Shown here: positions 25,996 to 34,142 of the stretch, one piece after another | How positions within the stretch are numbered: the first letter of the stretch is position 1 | Layout: every line of letters begins with the position of its first letter | NCBI GenBank assembly: GCA_025965695.1 | Contig: JAOPWM010000104.1 | Span: 1-44,279 of the forward strand | Length of the DNA: 44,279 nucleotides | Direction: 5' to 3' | Source: Blastococcus sp. | Lineage (GTDB): Bacteria > Actinomycetota > Actinomycetes > Mycobacteriales > Geodermatophilaceae | Translations under genes and position numbers: made by a program | The notes under the pieces: generated by a model | Databases searched by the model: none | What the model was told of the DNA's origin: nothing | The model's input: the letters and a program-made list of their open reading frames with translations, nothing else

Positions 25996-27558
25996 GTGGC
26001 CGACCACAACGACCCGAACTCGGTCAACAGCATCTTCTCCGACGTCGACGTGAGCGCCGCCGACGTCTACGACATGTTCGGCTATCCCAGCGACGCCACC
26101 GACGAGGAGAAGGTGGTGCTCGCGCTGACCTTCGCCGCCGTTCCCGAGGCGGGCGTGTTCGACACCGACATGCTGTACCGGCTGCTGGTCAACCCGCACG
26201 CGCGCTCGGTGCGCCCGGCGGCGGAGGACTGGAGCCTGCCCGCGCTGACCCGCTACTTCGACGCGAGGAAGGACCACTACCTCGGTCAGCGCGACGCGGC
26301 GGAGATCCGGGTGACGGTGGACGGGGGCGGGACGGCCACGGTCCGCTTCACCGGCTTTCCCGGCGGCGACTTCACCCAGCAGGTCCCGACGAACGAGGTC
26401 ACGACCGTCCGGTCGCCGTCCGGCACGGAGGTCACCGCCTACCTGGGCGGCCGCGACGACGCCTTCTTCAACGACCTGACCGGGTTCTTCCGCTCGATCA
26501 ACTACGCCCCACAGTTCTACGAGGTGCCACAGGCGCGGCAGGACGTGCGTGAACTGCCGATCCCGAAGACGTTCCTGGAGCTCGACGGGAACACCCTCTT
26601 CAACGTCAACCCCGACATCCCCGAGCACGGCCGCGGCGTGAAGCTGGACCTCCCCGAGGGACCGCTCACCTGGGAGGGCGACAGCTTCGCCAAGGACGCC
26701 GACGGCAACTACCGGTTCGTCTACAGCGGCGAGGACGCCCAGGCCGGGAAGAACGTCAACGCGATCGTCCTGGAGGTCCCGCTCCGCTTCCTGACCGCGG
26801 ACCCGGACGAGGACCGGGTGGTCAACGTGTGGGGCGAGAGCTGGGTCCGCAAGGCGGCGGCGAAGATCGAGACCATCCCGGACGACCCGCTCTGGACGGA
26901 GAACCCGGTCGCCCTCCTCCGCCGGCGCCGCCTGGACGACGAGCTCCGGCAGTACAAGCTGGTGGACACCGTGGGCCAGCCGTTCGCCGACGCGGGCCTG
27001 AGCGAACGGGAGGACAACCGGCAGCTGGGGGCCAACAACTTCTGGCTGGCCCCGGCGTTCGTCCGCCGCCTCGCCCACCTGGGCTGGGGCTTCGGCCCGT
27101 CGGTGACCGCGCTCGGGCTGGCCAGCGTCTTCGACCACGACGGGGCGCCCGTGTCGGTGCACAAGACGTACTCGACCGCCGCCGCGGCCTTTCCACGCTG
27201 CCGGAAGCTGATCTTCCAGGAACTGCGGATGCCCGACGACTCCTGGAAGAGGTCGAACGTCGACATCCCGCTGCGCCGGCCGTTCGAGATCTTCATCCCG
27301 AACGTCTGCGCGATCGACATGGACACCACCGGCACGTGGCCGTTCGGCCGCCGACCGGAGGACCAGGTCGCCACCCGGTTCCTGTCGATGTTCCTCGACA
27401 TGGCCGCGCCGCTCGGGCCGGGCGGTTACTCGGTGGAGACCCTGAACGACCAGGCACTGTGGGACGCCGCCCCTATCACGCCGAAGACACCGCCCAACCC
27501 GCTGACCAACGACAAGCCGTTCCTGACGACGTTCCCCTATCTGGCCGAGCCGTGGTGA
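25996..27558 (+). CDS. DUF4331-like protein of unknown function
   Basis: The protein has 520 residues and starts MADHNDPNSVNSIFSDVDVSAADVYDMFGYP. It continues VLALTFAAVPEAGVFDTDMLYRLLVNP and ends with a GRRPEDQVATRFLSMFLDM...PLTNDKPFLTTFPYLAEP segment; these are like DUF4331 proteins (initial DHxDPxxxx, later GRRPxDD). The enclosed MDTTGTWPFGRRPEDQ is conserved-looking. There is no signal peptide, whereas many DUF4331 proteins are exported. GTG 25996 is preceded by AGGGGA. The product of the next gene starts in its stop codon (GTGA). No reaction can be proposed from sequence; the family assignment itself is moderate. Confidence 0.7.
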   Translation: MADHNDPNSVNSIFSDVDVSAADVYDMFGYPSDATDEEKVVLALTFAAVPEAGVFDTDMLYRLLVNPHARSVRPAAEDWSLPALTRYFDARKDHYLGQRDAAEIRVTVDGGGTATVRFTGFPGGDFTQQVPTNEVTTVRSPSGTEVTAYLGGRDDAFFNDLTGFFRSINYAPQFYEVPQARQDVRELPIPKTFLELDGNTLFNVNPDIPEHGRGVKLDLPEGPLTWEGDSFAKDADGNYRFVYSGEDAQAGKNVNAIVLEVPLRFLTADPDEDRVVNVWGESWVRKAAAKIETIPDDPLWTENPVALLRRRRLDDELRQYKLVDTVGQPFADAGLSEREDNRQLGANNFWLAPAFVRRLAHLGWGFGPSVTALGLASVFDHDGAPVSVHKTYSTAAAAFPRCRKLIFQELRMPDDSWKRSNVDIPLRRPFEIFIPNVCAIDMDTTGTWPFGRRPEDQVATRFLSMFLDMAAPLGPGGYSVETLNDQALWDAAPITPKTPPNPLTNDKPFLTTFPYLAEPW

Positions 27559-28667
27559 ACGCGCTGCTGGCGTCCCCAGTCGGCTTCTCGGCCGACCTGG
27601 CGGCGGTCAGCCGCCGACGGGCCGAGCGGGAGGCCACGGCCGACCCGGCCAGCCCGTCGGCGGCCGGCGAGGTGCTGACGCTGCGCCACCGCGAGGTGAT
27701 GCTCACCGGTGGCCGGCCGGAGGAACTGCTGGCCCTCGGCGCCGCGGTGGACCGGGCCGTGGAGCGCTTCCCCGCATGGCCGGACCTGCGCATCCTCCGG
27801 GGCGGCCTCGCCCTGGCGGTGCACCGGCCCGACGTCGCCGCCGCGGCGCTGGATGCGGTGCCGGGACTGGCCTCAGTGCCTCCGGGCCGCGTGCTGGCCG
27901 CGGACATCGCACAGTTCGCCGGCGACTACCCGGCGGCGAGGGCGGGCTACCGGAAGGCCGCCCGGGAGGACCCGCTCTGGGACACCACGGCCCGGCTGGC
28001 GGCGCTGGCGCTCGCGACGGGCGCGTGCGACGAGGCCGACGCCCTGTACGCCGCGGCCGAGGACGACATCACCGCCAAGCAGATGCGCGCTTTCGCCTGG
28101 GTCCGCGTGCAGCGCGCCGACCTCGCGCTGGCGCTGGGCGACCTCGACCGGGCCGGCCGGCTGCTCGCCGACGCCGGGCGCGCCTATCCGGACTGGTGGT
28201 ACGTCGCCGCCCACCTCGCCGCCCTGGACGCCGTGTCGGGCCGGCCGGAGCGGGCGGTGGCCGGGTACCGGAGCGTCCTCGCCGACGTCGACCGGCCGGA
28301 GTTCCGGGAAGCCCTCGGCACCGTCCTGCAGGCCACCGGCGACACCGACGGCGCGGCCGCGTGCCACGCGGCGGCCCTGTCGGCCTACCTCGCCTCGGTC
28401 GCCCGGGGCGAGGTCCACTACCTCCACCACCTGGCTGCCTTCCACGCCGACGTCCGCCCACACGCCGGGGCGGCTGTCGCCTGGGCGCGACAGGACGCGG
28501 AGCTGCACCGCAGCGGCACGACGCTGTCACTGCTGGCCTGGTGCCTGCACCGGGCCGGCCGCCGCGACGAGGCGCTGGCCGTGGTCGAGGAGGCGTTCGC
28601 GCTCGGCGCCGGAGATCCGCGGCTGCAGTCGCGGGCCCGCGAGATCAGAAAGGGTGGACAGACATGA
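27555..28667 (+). CDS. TPR-type repeat protein
   Basis: This 370-residue protein is rich in Ala, Leu and Arg with helix-turn-helix repeats of about 34 residues. Examples are PPGRVLAADIAQFAGDYPAARAGYRKAAREDP, AFAWVRVQRADLALALGDLDRAGRLLADAGRAYP, WWYVAAHLAALDAVSGRPERAVAGYRSVLADV and EALGTVLQATGDTDGAAACHAAALSAY. These are tetratricopeptide-like and usually mediate protein contacts. The GTG start at 27555 overlaps the stop of the DUF4331-like gene, and its stop overlaps the ATG of the patatin, so the three products are made together. It may be a scaffold for the patatin or the oxidative enzymes. Confidence 0.82.
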   Translation: MNALLASPVGFSADLAAVSRRRAEREATADPASPSAAGEVLTLRHREVMLTGGRPEELLALGAAVDRAVERFPAWPDLRILRGGLALAVHRPDVAAAALDAVPGLASVPPGRVLAADIAQFAGDYPAARAGYRKAAREDPLWDTTARLAALALATGACDEADALYAAAEDDITAKQMRAFAWVRVQRADLALALGDLDRAGRLLADAGRAYPDWWYVAAHLAALDAVSGRPERAVAGYRSVLADVDRPEFREALGTVLQATGDTDGAAACHAAALSAYLASVARGEVHYLHHLAAFHADVRPHAGAAVAWARQDAELHRSGTTLSLLAWCLHRAGRRDEALAVVEEAFALGAGDPRLQSRAREIRKGGQT

Positions 28668-29656
28668 CGATCACCGACACCGGCCGGCCGGCGGACCTCG
28701 TTCTGGAGGGCGGTGGCGTCAAGGGCCTGGGCACCGCGGGCGCCGTCATGGGCCTGCTCGACGCCGGGTGGACCTTTCCTCGCGTCGCCGGAACCTCGGT
28801 GGGCGCCCTGGCCGCCGCCTTCGCCGCGGCGGGCGCCGACTCCGCCACCTTCGGCGACGTGCTCCGCCGCCTGGACCTCCGGCGGATCCCCGACCGTCGC
28901 GTCCCCCTGCCGCTGATCAGCGAAGGCGTCTCGCTGTTCGTGGGGCGCGGCGCCTACGCCGGGGACTGGATCCACCAATGGCTCACCCGCGAGCTCGAGG
29001 GGCTCGGCGTCCGCACCTTCGCCGACCTCCGCCGCGACGACCCGGGCGCCGACCCGGCACTGAGCACCCCCGACCACCGCTACAAGCTGGTCGTCATGGC
29101 CACCGACGTCACCAACGGCCGGCTGCTGCGGCTGCCGTGGGACTACCCGCGGTTCGGCCTGGACCCCGACGAGCAGCTCGTCGCCGACGCCGTCCGGATG
29201 TCGCTGTCGATCCCGTTCTACTTCGAGCCCCGCACCCTGCGGAACCCGGTCACCGGCGACGAGGCGACGATCGTCGACGGCGGGGTGCTCTCCAACTTCG
29301 CCATCGAGATCTTCGATCGCACCGACGGCCTCGAGCCGCGCTGGCCCACCTTCGGCGTCCGGCTGCTGCCCGACCTGCCGGCCGGACTCGGCGACCTCGT
29401 GCCGTTCTTCGGACTGCCGATGTTCCCGCCGGTCCGGCTGCTGGAGCAGGTGGTGGCCACCGCCCTGGTGGGGCGGGACCAGACGCACCTGGAACGGCCG
29501 GGCGTGCGGGAACGGACGATGGCGGTCGACACCCGGGGGACGTCGATCACCGAGTTCGGGATCGGCGCCGAGAAGCGCCGCGCGCTCATCGGCCGGGGCA
29601 GGCAGGCCGCCCGGGAGTTCCTCCGCAGCCGGGAGCAGGAGCTCGTCGGCAGCTGA
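28664..29656 (+). CDS. Patatin-like phospholipase
   Basis: This 330-residue protein has oxyanion loop GGGVKG (16-21), nucleophile elbow GTSVG (43-47, Ser45) and Asp206 in IVDGGVLSNF. The catalytic dyad is complete. VVMATDVTNGRLLRLPWDYPRFGL and SLSIPFYFEP are typical patatin segments. Unlike the other patatin in this window, it has an insertion with LPLISEGVSLFVGRGAYAGDWIHQWL. It should release fatty acids from phospholipids or related esters. ATG 28664 overlaps the TPR gene stop. Its coupling to the SRPBCC/DUF4331/TPR genes and divergence from a COX-like oxygenase are notable. Confidence 0.92.
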   Translation: MTITDTGRPADLVLEGGGVKGLGTAGAVMGLLDAGWTFPRVAGTSVGALAAAFAAAGADSATFGDVLRRLDLRRIPDRRVPLPLISEGVSLFVGRGAYAGDWIHQWLTRELEGLGVRTFADLRRDDPGADPALSTPDHRYKLVVMATDVTNGRLLRLPWDYPRFGLDPDEQLVADAVRMSLSIPFYFEPRTLRNPVTGDEATIVDGGVLSNFAIEIFDRTDGLEPRWPTFGVRLLPDLPAGLGDLVPFFGLPMFPPVRLLEQVVATALVGRDQTHLERPGVRERTMAVDTRGTSITEFGIGAEKRRALIGRGRQAAREFLRSREQELVGS

Positions 29657-29661
29657 GCGGG

Positions 29662-31188
29662 TCAGGCGACGCGGCGCACCCAGGTGGGGGTGGAGACGTC
29701 GCGGCCGCGCAGCTCCACCTCGCCGTCGCGCACCCAGTGCGCGCGCTCGTCCGGATCGGCCGCGAGCACGGTCGCCTCGCTGGCCACCGCCCGGCCGGGG
29801 TGCTCCTTCGCCAGCTCGGTGAGCCGGGCCGCCTCGTTCACCGGGTCGCCGATCACCGTGTACTCCAGCCGGCTGGCCGCGCCCACCTGCCCGGCCCACA
29901 CCCGCCCGCAGGCGACGCCCACCCCGACGTCCACCTCGCCGGCGGCACGGACGGCGTCGCCGATGCGGCGGGCCGCCCGGAGTGCGGCGCCGGCCGCGTC
30001 CGCGTGATCGGTCGGTGCGCCGAAGACGCAGAGCGCGGCGTCGCCCTCGAACTTGTTGACCAGACCGCCCTCCTCCTCGATCGTCTCGACGACGACCTGG
30101 AAGAAGCGGTTGAGCAGGCCCACCATCTGCTCCGGGCCGGTGCGCCGGACCAGCGAGGTGGAGCCGGCGATGTCGACGAACAGCGCGGCGACGGTGCGTT
30201 CCTCCCCACCCAGGGAGACGCCGGTGGCGAGGGCCCGGTCGGCGACCGTCGTCCCGACGTGACGGCCGAACAGGTCGCGCAGCCGCTCCCGTTCGGCCAG
30301 GCCGGCCGCCATCGTGTTGACCCCTTCTTGGAGGAGCCCGATCTCCCCTGCATCGTCGACGACGACGCTGACCTCGTAGTCCCCGCGCGCGACCCGTCCC
30401 ACGGCCTGCCGCAGATCGCGCAGCGGCTGCCCGACGGCGCGGGCGATGAGCAGCGTGGCCAGGCCCCCGACCAGCAGGGCGACGACCACGAGGAAGACGA
30501 CCGCGGCCTCCCCGGGCCCGTCGGGATTGCTCGGATCCACGAACAGCAGGACGACGCCGAGCATCGGCACCGCACTCGTCAGTCCCCAGGTGAGCAGCAG
30601 GCGCGGCCGGACCCCGAGGGTGAGCGCGCCCGCGGGCGGGTGCGCGGCCAGCGCGACGGCCGTGACGGCGCGCGCGGCACGGGCGACCAGCAGATAGGTG
30701 ACCCCGGCGGTCGCGATGCCCCCGAGCAGGGTGGCGATCCCGGTGCGCAGTCCCACGCGGGCATCGGGGAAGGCGACGGTGGAGACGATCCCGATGAGGA
30801 CGGCGCCGACCGCCCACACGATGCCGGCGATCAGGGCGGTGTCGACCGGCAGCCGCAGCGCGTAGGTGGCCTCGGCGCTCGTGGGTTCCCGACCGGCCAT
30901 CAGCCACCGGTTGGTGACCCGCTGGCGGCGCAGTCCGACGAGCGTGGCCGTGGGCAGGGCGACCACGAGGTAGCCGGCGACGGCCAGGAGGACCGCGGTG
31001 CGCGCATGGTCACCGCCGCCGTCGGAGACGCCGACCAGGAGCAGCGTGACGGTGGCGACCCCGACCAGGTTGGCGACGAGCACCAGCAGCACGATCGCCG
31101 GGACGGCGATGCGTCCGCTCGGCGCCCAGGAGGCCCAGACGCCGTCGCGGCGGACCGTCTCCGGGGCGCTGTCCCCGTCGACCCTCAT
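29662..31188 (-). CDS. Class III adenylyl cyclase with membrane region and HAMP domain
   Basis: The protein has 508 residues. Six hydrophobic helices occupy about 25-250, followed by a HAMP linker (about 245-300, AVGQPLRDLRQAVGRVARGDYEV) and a class III cyclase domain (about 325-508). Metal-binding Asp339 (ALFVDIAGST) and Asp383 (NKFEGDA) are present. Lys379 and Asp448 (VIGDPVN) indicate ATP specificity, and Asn451/Arg455 (PVNEAARL) are the transition-state residues. The layout matches the actinobacterial Rv1318c-type cyclases. It makes cAMP in response to a membrane or osmotic signal. Its stop is 5 nt from the convergent patatin. Confidence 0.93.
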   Translation of the reverse strand: MRVDGDSAPETVRRDGVWASWAPSGRIAVPAIVLLVLVANLVGVATVTLLLVGVSDGGGDHARTAVLLAVAGYLVVALPTATLVGLRRQRVTNRWLMAGREPTSAEATYALRLPVDTALIAGIVWAVGAVLIGIVSTVAFPDARVGLRTGIATLLGGIATAGVTYLLVARAARAVTAVALAAHPPAGALTLGVRPRLLLTWGLTSAVPMLGVVLLFVDPSNPDGPGEAAVVFLVVVALLVGGLATLLIARAVGQPLRDLRQAVGRVARGDYEVSVVVDDAGEIGLLQEGVNTMAAGLAERERLRDLFGRHVGTTVADRALATGVSLGGEERTVAALFVDIAGSTSLVRRTGPEQMVGLLNRFFQVVVETIEEEGGLVNKFEGDAALCVFGAPTDHADAAGAALRAARRIGDAVRAAGEVDVGVGVACGRVWAGQVGAASRLEYTVIGDPVNEAARLTELAKEHPGRAVASEATVLAADPDERAHWVRDGEVELRGRDVSTPTWVRRVA

Positions 31189-31312
31189 GACCGGCGCAAC
31201 GACGGGCCGGGGCGGCTGGACACGGCCGGGCGCGTCATCGTGATCACCGCGTCATGATCGCGGAGTGCGGGCGCGCGCGCCCGCGCGACGGGAGAGGTTC
31301 GCCCGGGAGAGT

Positions 31313-31336
31313 GTTCGCACAGCGCACGATGCGCAC
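31313..31336 (+). promoter_or_regulatory. Putative IclR-type operator upstream of the iclR gene
   Basis: GTTCGC (31313-31318), three bases, then GCGCAC (31322-31327) forms a near-perfect inverted repeat like IclR/PcaR-family boxes. It overlaps a second palindrome GCGCA-CGA-TGCGC (31322-31334). Both sit 13-36 nt before the ATG of the regulator, suiting autoregulation. Confidence 0.45.
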
Positions 31337-31348
31337 TACGGTATTCCC

Positions 31349-32131
31349 ATGGCGGACCAGCCGGGTCGCACCGACACCCTGCAGTCCCTGGAGCGGGGTC
31401 TGACCGTCCTGCAGGTCTTCTCCAAGGATCACCCGCGGCTCACGCTGAGCGAGGTCGCGCGGCTGGCCGGGATCACCCGCGCCACCGCCCGGCGGATCCT
31501 GCTCACCCTCCAGCACCTGGGCTACGTGCGCGCCGACGGGCGGCAGTTCTCGCTCACCCCGCGGGTGCTGTCCCTCGGGTTCGGCTACCTGTCCTCGCTG
31601 AACCTCTGGGAGATCGCCCAGCCGTTCATGGAGCAGCTGGTCGAGCAGACCCACGAGTCGTGCTCGGCGGCCACGCTGGACCTGCCCGACATCGTCTACG
31701 TCGCCCGCGTGCCCACTCGCCGGATCATGACCATCGCGCTGGGCATCGGCTCACGGCTGCCGGCGCACTCGACCTCGATGGGACGGGTGCTGCTCGCCGA
31801 CCTCCCGGACGCGGAGCTCGACTCCTTCCTCGCGACCGGGCCGTTCGAACCCTGCACGGAGCGCACCACCACCGATCCGGAGGACCTGCGGACGGCGGTC
31901 CGGCGTGTCCGCGAGCAGGGCTGGTCGATGGTCGACCAGGAGCTGGAGATGGGCCTGCGCTCGATCTCCGCGCCGATCCGGGGTGCCGACGGCCGGGTGA
32001 TCGCGGCACTCAACCTTGCCGCTGCCGCGCCACGGGTCGGGCTGGACGAGCTGCGGGGGCAGTTCCTCCCGCTGTTGCTGAAGACGGCGGAGCAGATCTC
32101 GATCGCCTTCACGCACAGCGGCAAGCAATAG
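31349..32131 (+). CDS. IclR-family transcriptional regulator (PcaR/PobR type)
   Basis: This 260-residue protein has an N-terminal winged HTH: DTLQSLERGLTVLQVFSKDHPRLTLSEVARLAGITRATARRILLTLQHLGYV (about 9-60). The C-terminal ligand domain contains ATLDLPDIVYVARVPTRRIMTIALGIGSRLPAHSTSMGRVLLADLP and GLRSISAPIRGADGRVIAALNLAA, the usual IclR signature. It belongs to the branch controlling beta-ketoadipate genes, but no such genes lie in the window. Its nearest partner is the BBE-type flavoenzyme on the other strand and the decayed fragments between. ATG 31349 lies after probable operator sites. Confidence 0.9.
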   Translation: MADQPGRTDTLQSLERGLTVLQVFSKDHPRLTLSEVARLAGITRATARRILLTLQHLGYVRADGRQFSLTPRVLSLGFGYLSSLNLWEIAQPFMEQLVEQTHESCSAATLDLPDIVYVARVPTRRIMTIALGIGSRLPAHSTSMGRVLLADLPDAELDSFLATGPFEPCTERTTTDPEDLRTAVRRVREQGWSMVDQELEMGLRSISAPIRGADGRVIAALNLAAAAPRVGLDELRGQFLPLLLKTAEQISIAFTHSGKQ

Positions 32132-32177
32132 GTCAGGAGGCAGGCAGGTTCGCCAGGGTGCCGAACGAGCGGCTGCG

Positions 32178-32398
32178 CTAGAGCAGCGGCTCCACGTCCT
32201 GGCCCTCCGCATGGACGACGTGGCCGATCGCGATGAGGTGGTCGCCGCCGGGCAGCAGGTCCTCCTGGCGGCGCATCGTCCCGCGCGGCCAGGGAGCGGT
32301 CCACTCCGCCAGACCGGGACGCGGAGCACCTGTCCGACCTGGATCGTGTCCAGGTCCCGCAGCCGGTTGGCCGCCGCGAGGGTGTCGCCGCACGTCAC
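32178..32398 (-). pseudogene. Remnants of a LysM domain and a flavin reductase C-terminus
   Basis: Reading leftward, 32398-32309 encodes VTCGDTLAAANRL followed by DTIQVGQVLRVPVW, a LysM repeat with an internal deletion. It is followed in another frame (about 32315-32178) by EDLLPGGDHLIAIGHVV and AEGQDVEPLL then TAG, which reads as the tail of a flavin-reductase-like FMN-binding domain. Neither has a start or a full domain. Two unrelated gene ends joined this way indicate deletion and decay downstream of the BBE-type flavoenzyme. Confidence 0.6.
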
Positions 32399-32443
32399 GC
32401 CGGCACCCCCGCGGAGACAGGACCGCTCCGGCTCGTCCGGCCG

Positions 32444-33844
32444 TCAGGTCGCGCTCCCCCGCGGCGAGGGCACGGGCAGCGGCCGGATGTTCTGGCACAG
32501 GTGGAACAGGTTGTCGGGGTCGTAGCGCCGCTTGACCTCCATGAGCCGCCGGTAGTTGGCGCCGTAGTTGTCGGCCACCTTGTCCTGGTCGTCCGGCGAC
32601 GCGAAGTTGACGTAACCCCCGGCCTGGGAGTGTGGCGCGATCGCGGCGTAGTAGTCGCGGACCCAACGGATGTTGCGCTCGTTGTCGGCCGGGTCGGGCC
32701 ACATGCCGGCGATGACGGGAGCGAAGTTCGCGTCGCGATGACCGAACGCCGTTGCGTCAGCCGGGACGTCATGGACCGCACCGTCGACCGGGTAGAGGTG
32801 CACCGTCGAGTTCACGGTCGGCACCTTGGGGCCGTGCTCCATGTGCACCGCGATGGCCTCATCGGTCAGGTCACGGACGTAGGCGGCCTTCCAGTAGTGC
32901 TGCAGGCCGGGCGGGACCAGGCCGTCGAAGGCGCTGTTCAGCGCCGCGTACGGCATCTCGCCGATTCCCTCGGCGACCGGACGGGCAACCGCGCGGAACC
33001 CGTCGAGCAGCCGCTCCCCCTCCTCCACCGCTCCCGTCCAGCACGACACCAGCGCGACGAACGGCTCCCCCGCCCGGTTCTCCGGCACGAACGGCAGCGG
33101 AGGCGCGATCTGGAACGCCGGGAAGCCGCCGTACTCGCGCGGCGCCGTCGGGATGAAGTCCCGGAAATGCTTGAGGACGGCGGCACCGTCGGACAGCTCG
33201 AAGAACATCGGACCGCCGTAGACCGTGGTCACGGGGTGCAGCCGGAAGGTGAACTCGGTGACGACGCCGAAGTTGCCGCCGCCGCCGCGGAGCGCCCAGA
33301 ACAGGTCGGCGTGCTCGTTCTCGCTGGCGGTGACCAGTGAGCCGTCGGCGGTCACCACGCGGGCGGAGACCAGGTTGTCGCAGGACAGTCCGTGCGCCCG
33401 GCACAGGTATCCGATGCCGCCGCCGAGGGTCAGCCCACCGACCCCGGTGGTGGAGATGATCCCGCCGGTGGTGGCGAGGCCGTGCGCGGCGGTGACGTCG
33501 TTGAAGCGGCCCCAGGTGGTACCCCCGCCGGCGGTCGCTGTGCGATGCGCGTCGTCGACGTCCACGGACTGCATGGGCGAGAGGTCGGCAACGATCGCAT
33601 CCTCGGCGGTGCCGAACCCGGGCACGCTGTGCCCGCCACCGCGGACGGCGAGGTCCATCCTCTCCTCGGCTGCCAGGCGGACCACCTGCACGACGTCGTC
33701 CGCGGTGGCGCAGCGGACGATAGCGGCCGGCCGCACGTCGACCATCGCGTTGTAGACCCGCCGCGCCTGTTCGTACCCCTCGTCGCCCGGACGGATGACC
33801 TGTCCGGACACTCGGTCGGCCAGCGCTCCCAGTGCCTGTGTCAT
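32444..33844 (-). CDS. FAD-dependent oxidase, berberine-bridge-enzyme (BBE) family
   Basis: A 466-residue PCMH-type flavoprotein. DLAVRGGGHSVPGFGTAEDAIVADLS (65-89) carries His72, the expected covalent 8-alpha-histidyl FAD site. GIISTTGVGGLTLGGGIGYL (128-147) is the FAD-binding segment in which bicovalent enzymes have Cys; here it is Ser/Thr, so FAD is probably bound by His alone. The C-terminal BBE domain has NYRRLMEVKRRYDPDNLFHLCQNI. It should oxidise an alcohol, sugar or alkaloid-like substrate with O2. Next to the IclR regulator, but on the other strand. Confidence 0.93.
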   Translation of the reverse strand: MTQALGALADRVSGQVIRPGDEGYEQARRVYNAMVDVRPAAIVRCATADDVVQVVRLAAEERMDLAVRGGGHSVPGFGTAEDAIVADLSPMQSVDVDDAHRTATAGGGTTWGRFNDVTAAHGLATTGGIISTTGVGGLTLGGGIGYLCRAHGLSCDNLVSARVVTADGSLVTASENEHADLFWALRGGGGNFGVVTEFTFRLHPVTTVYGGPMFFELSDGAAVLKHFRDFIPTAPREYGGFPAFQIAPPLPFVPENRAGEPFVALVSCWTGAVEEGERLLDGFRAVARPVAEGIGEMPYAALNSAFDGLVPPGLQHYWKAAYVRDLTDEAIAVHMEHGPKVPTVNSTVHLYPVDGAVHDVPADATAFGHRDANFAPVIAGMWPDPADNERNIRWVRDYYAAIAPHSQAGGYVNFASPDDQDKVADNYGANYRRLMEVKRRYDPDNLFHLCQNIRPLPVPSPRGSAT

Positions 33845-34142
33845 AGCTGCTCCTGACGTCGGAGCGCACGCCCCCCGGGTCGAGCACGCGCGCAGATGGC
33901 GGCGCCGAACCTAGGGCGGGGGGTCCGTGGCCCGACACGGCCAGAAGTCCCTGTCGGTCGCCCCGCCCCCTGCTCGCGAGGCCCGTGCAGGTGGGGCCCC
34001 ATAGTTTCCCTGCGGTGGGTACCGCACGTCAGAGTGCCCACTCTCCAACGGGAAGTGTCCTGGGCAGCGACGGGTTGCTGCTGGTGGGCCGCAGGTCTCC
34101 GCGCCCGATCACCGTCAGCAGTTCCCGAAGGAGCACGAGCAC
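33845..34142. promoter_or_regulatory. 298-bp divergent region between BBE oxidase and qorB-like gene
   Basis: No gene is seen. Small inverted repeats occur: CCGACA...TGTCGG near 33933-33958 and GCGGT-GGGT-ACCGC near 34013-34026. These could be operators, but no confident -10/-35 pair is visible. A GAAGGAG lies 5-11 nt before the qorB-like ATG. Confidence 0.35.

Noticed and set aside
28664-29656. Patatin operon as a CBASS/anti-phage effector system
   Set aside because: No nucleotidyltransferase, HORMA, E1/E2 or other CBASS partner is next to it; the neighbouring cyclase is a membrane class III adenylyl cyclase with its own convergent gene, and the partners point to lipid metabolism.
28418-30907. 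829-residue minus-strand ORF spanning patatin and cyclase region
   Set aside because: Frame-shifted shadow of the cyclase gene and antisense of the patatin; Arg-rich with no recognisable domain.
27709-31257. 1182-residue plus-strand ORF
   Set aside because: Runs across the TPR and patatin genes in a wrong frame and over the cyclase in antisense; Arg/Pro/Ser-rich.
31267-31284. Perfect 18-bp GC palindrome of alternating GC in front of iclR
   Set aside because: Alternating GC gives such symmetry by chance in this base composition, and it is not next to a gene end; kept only as a note.
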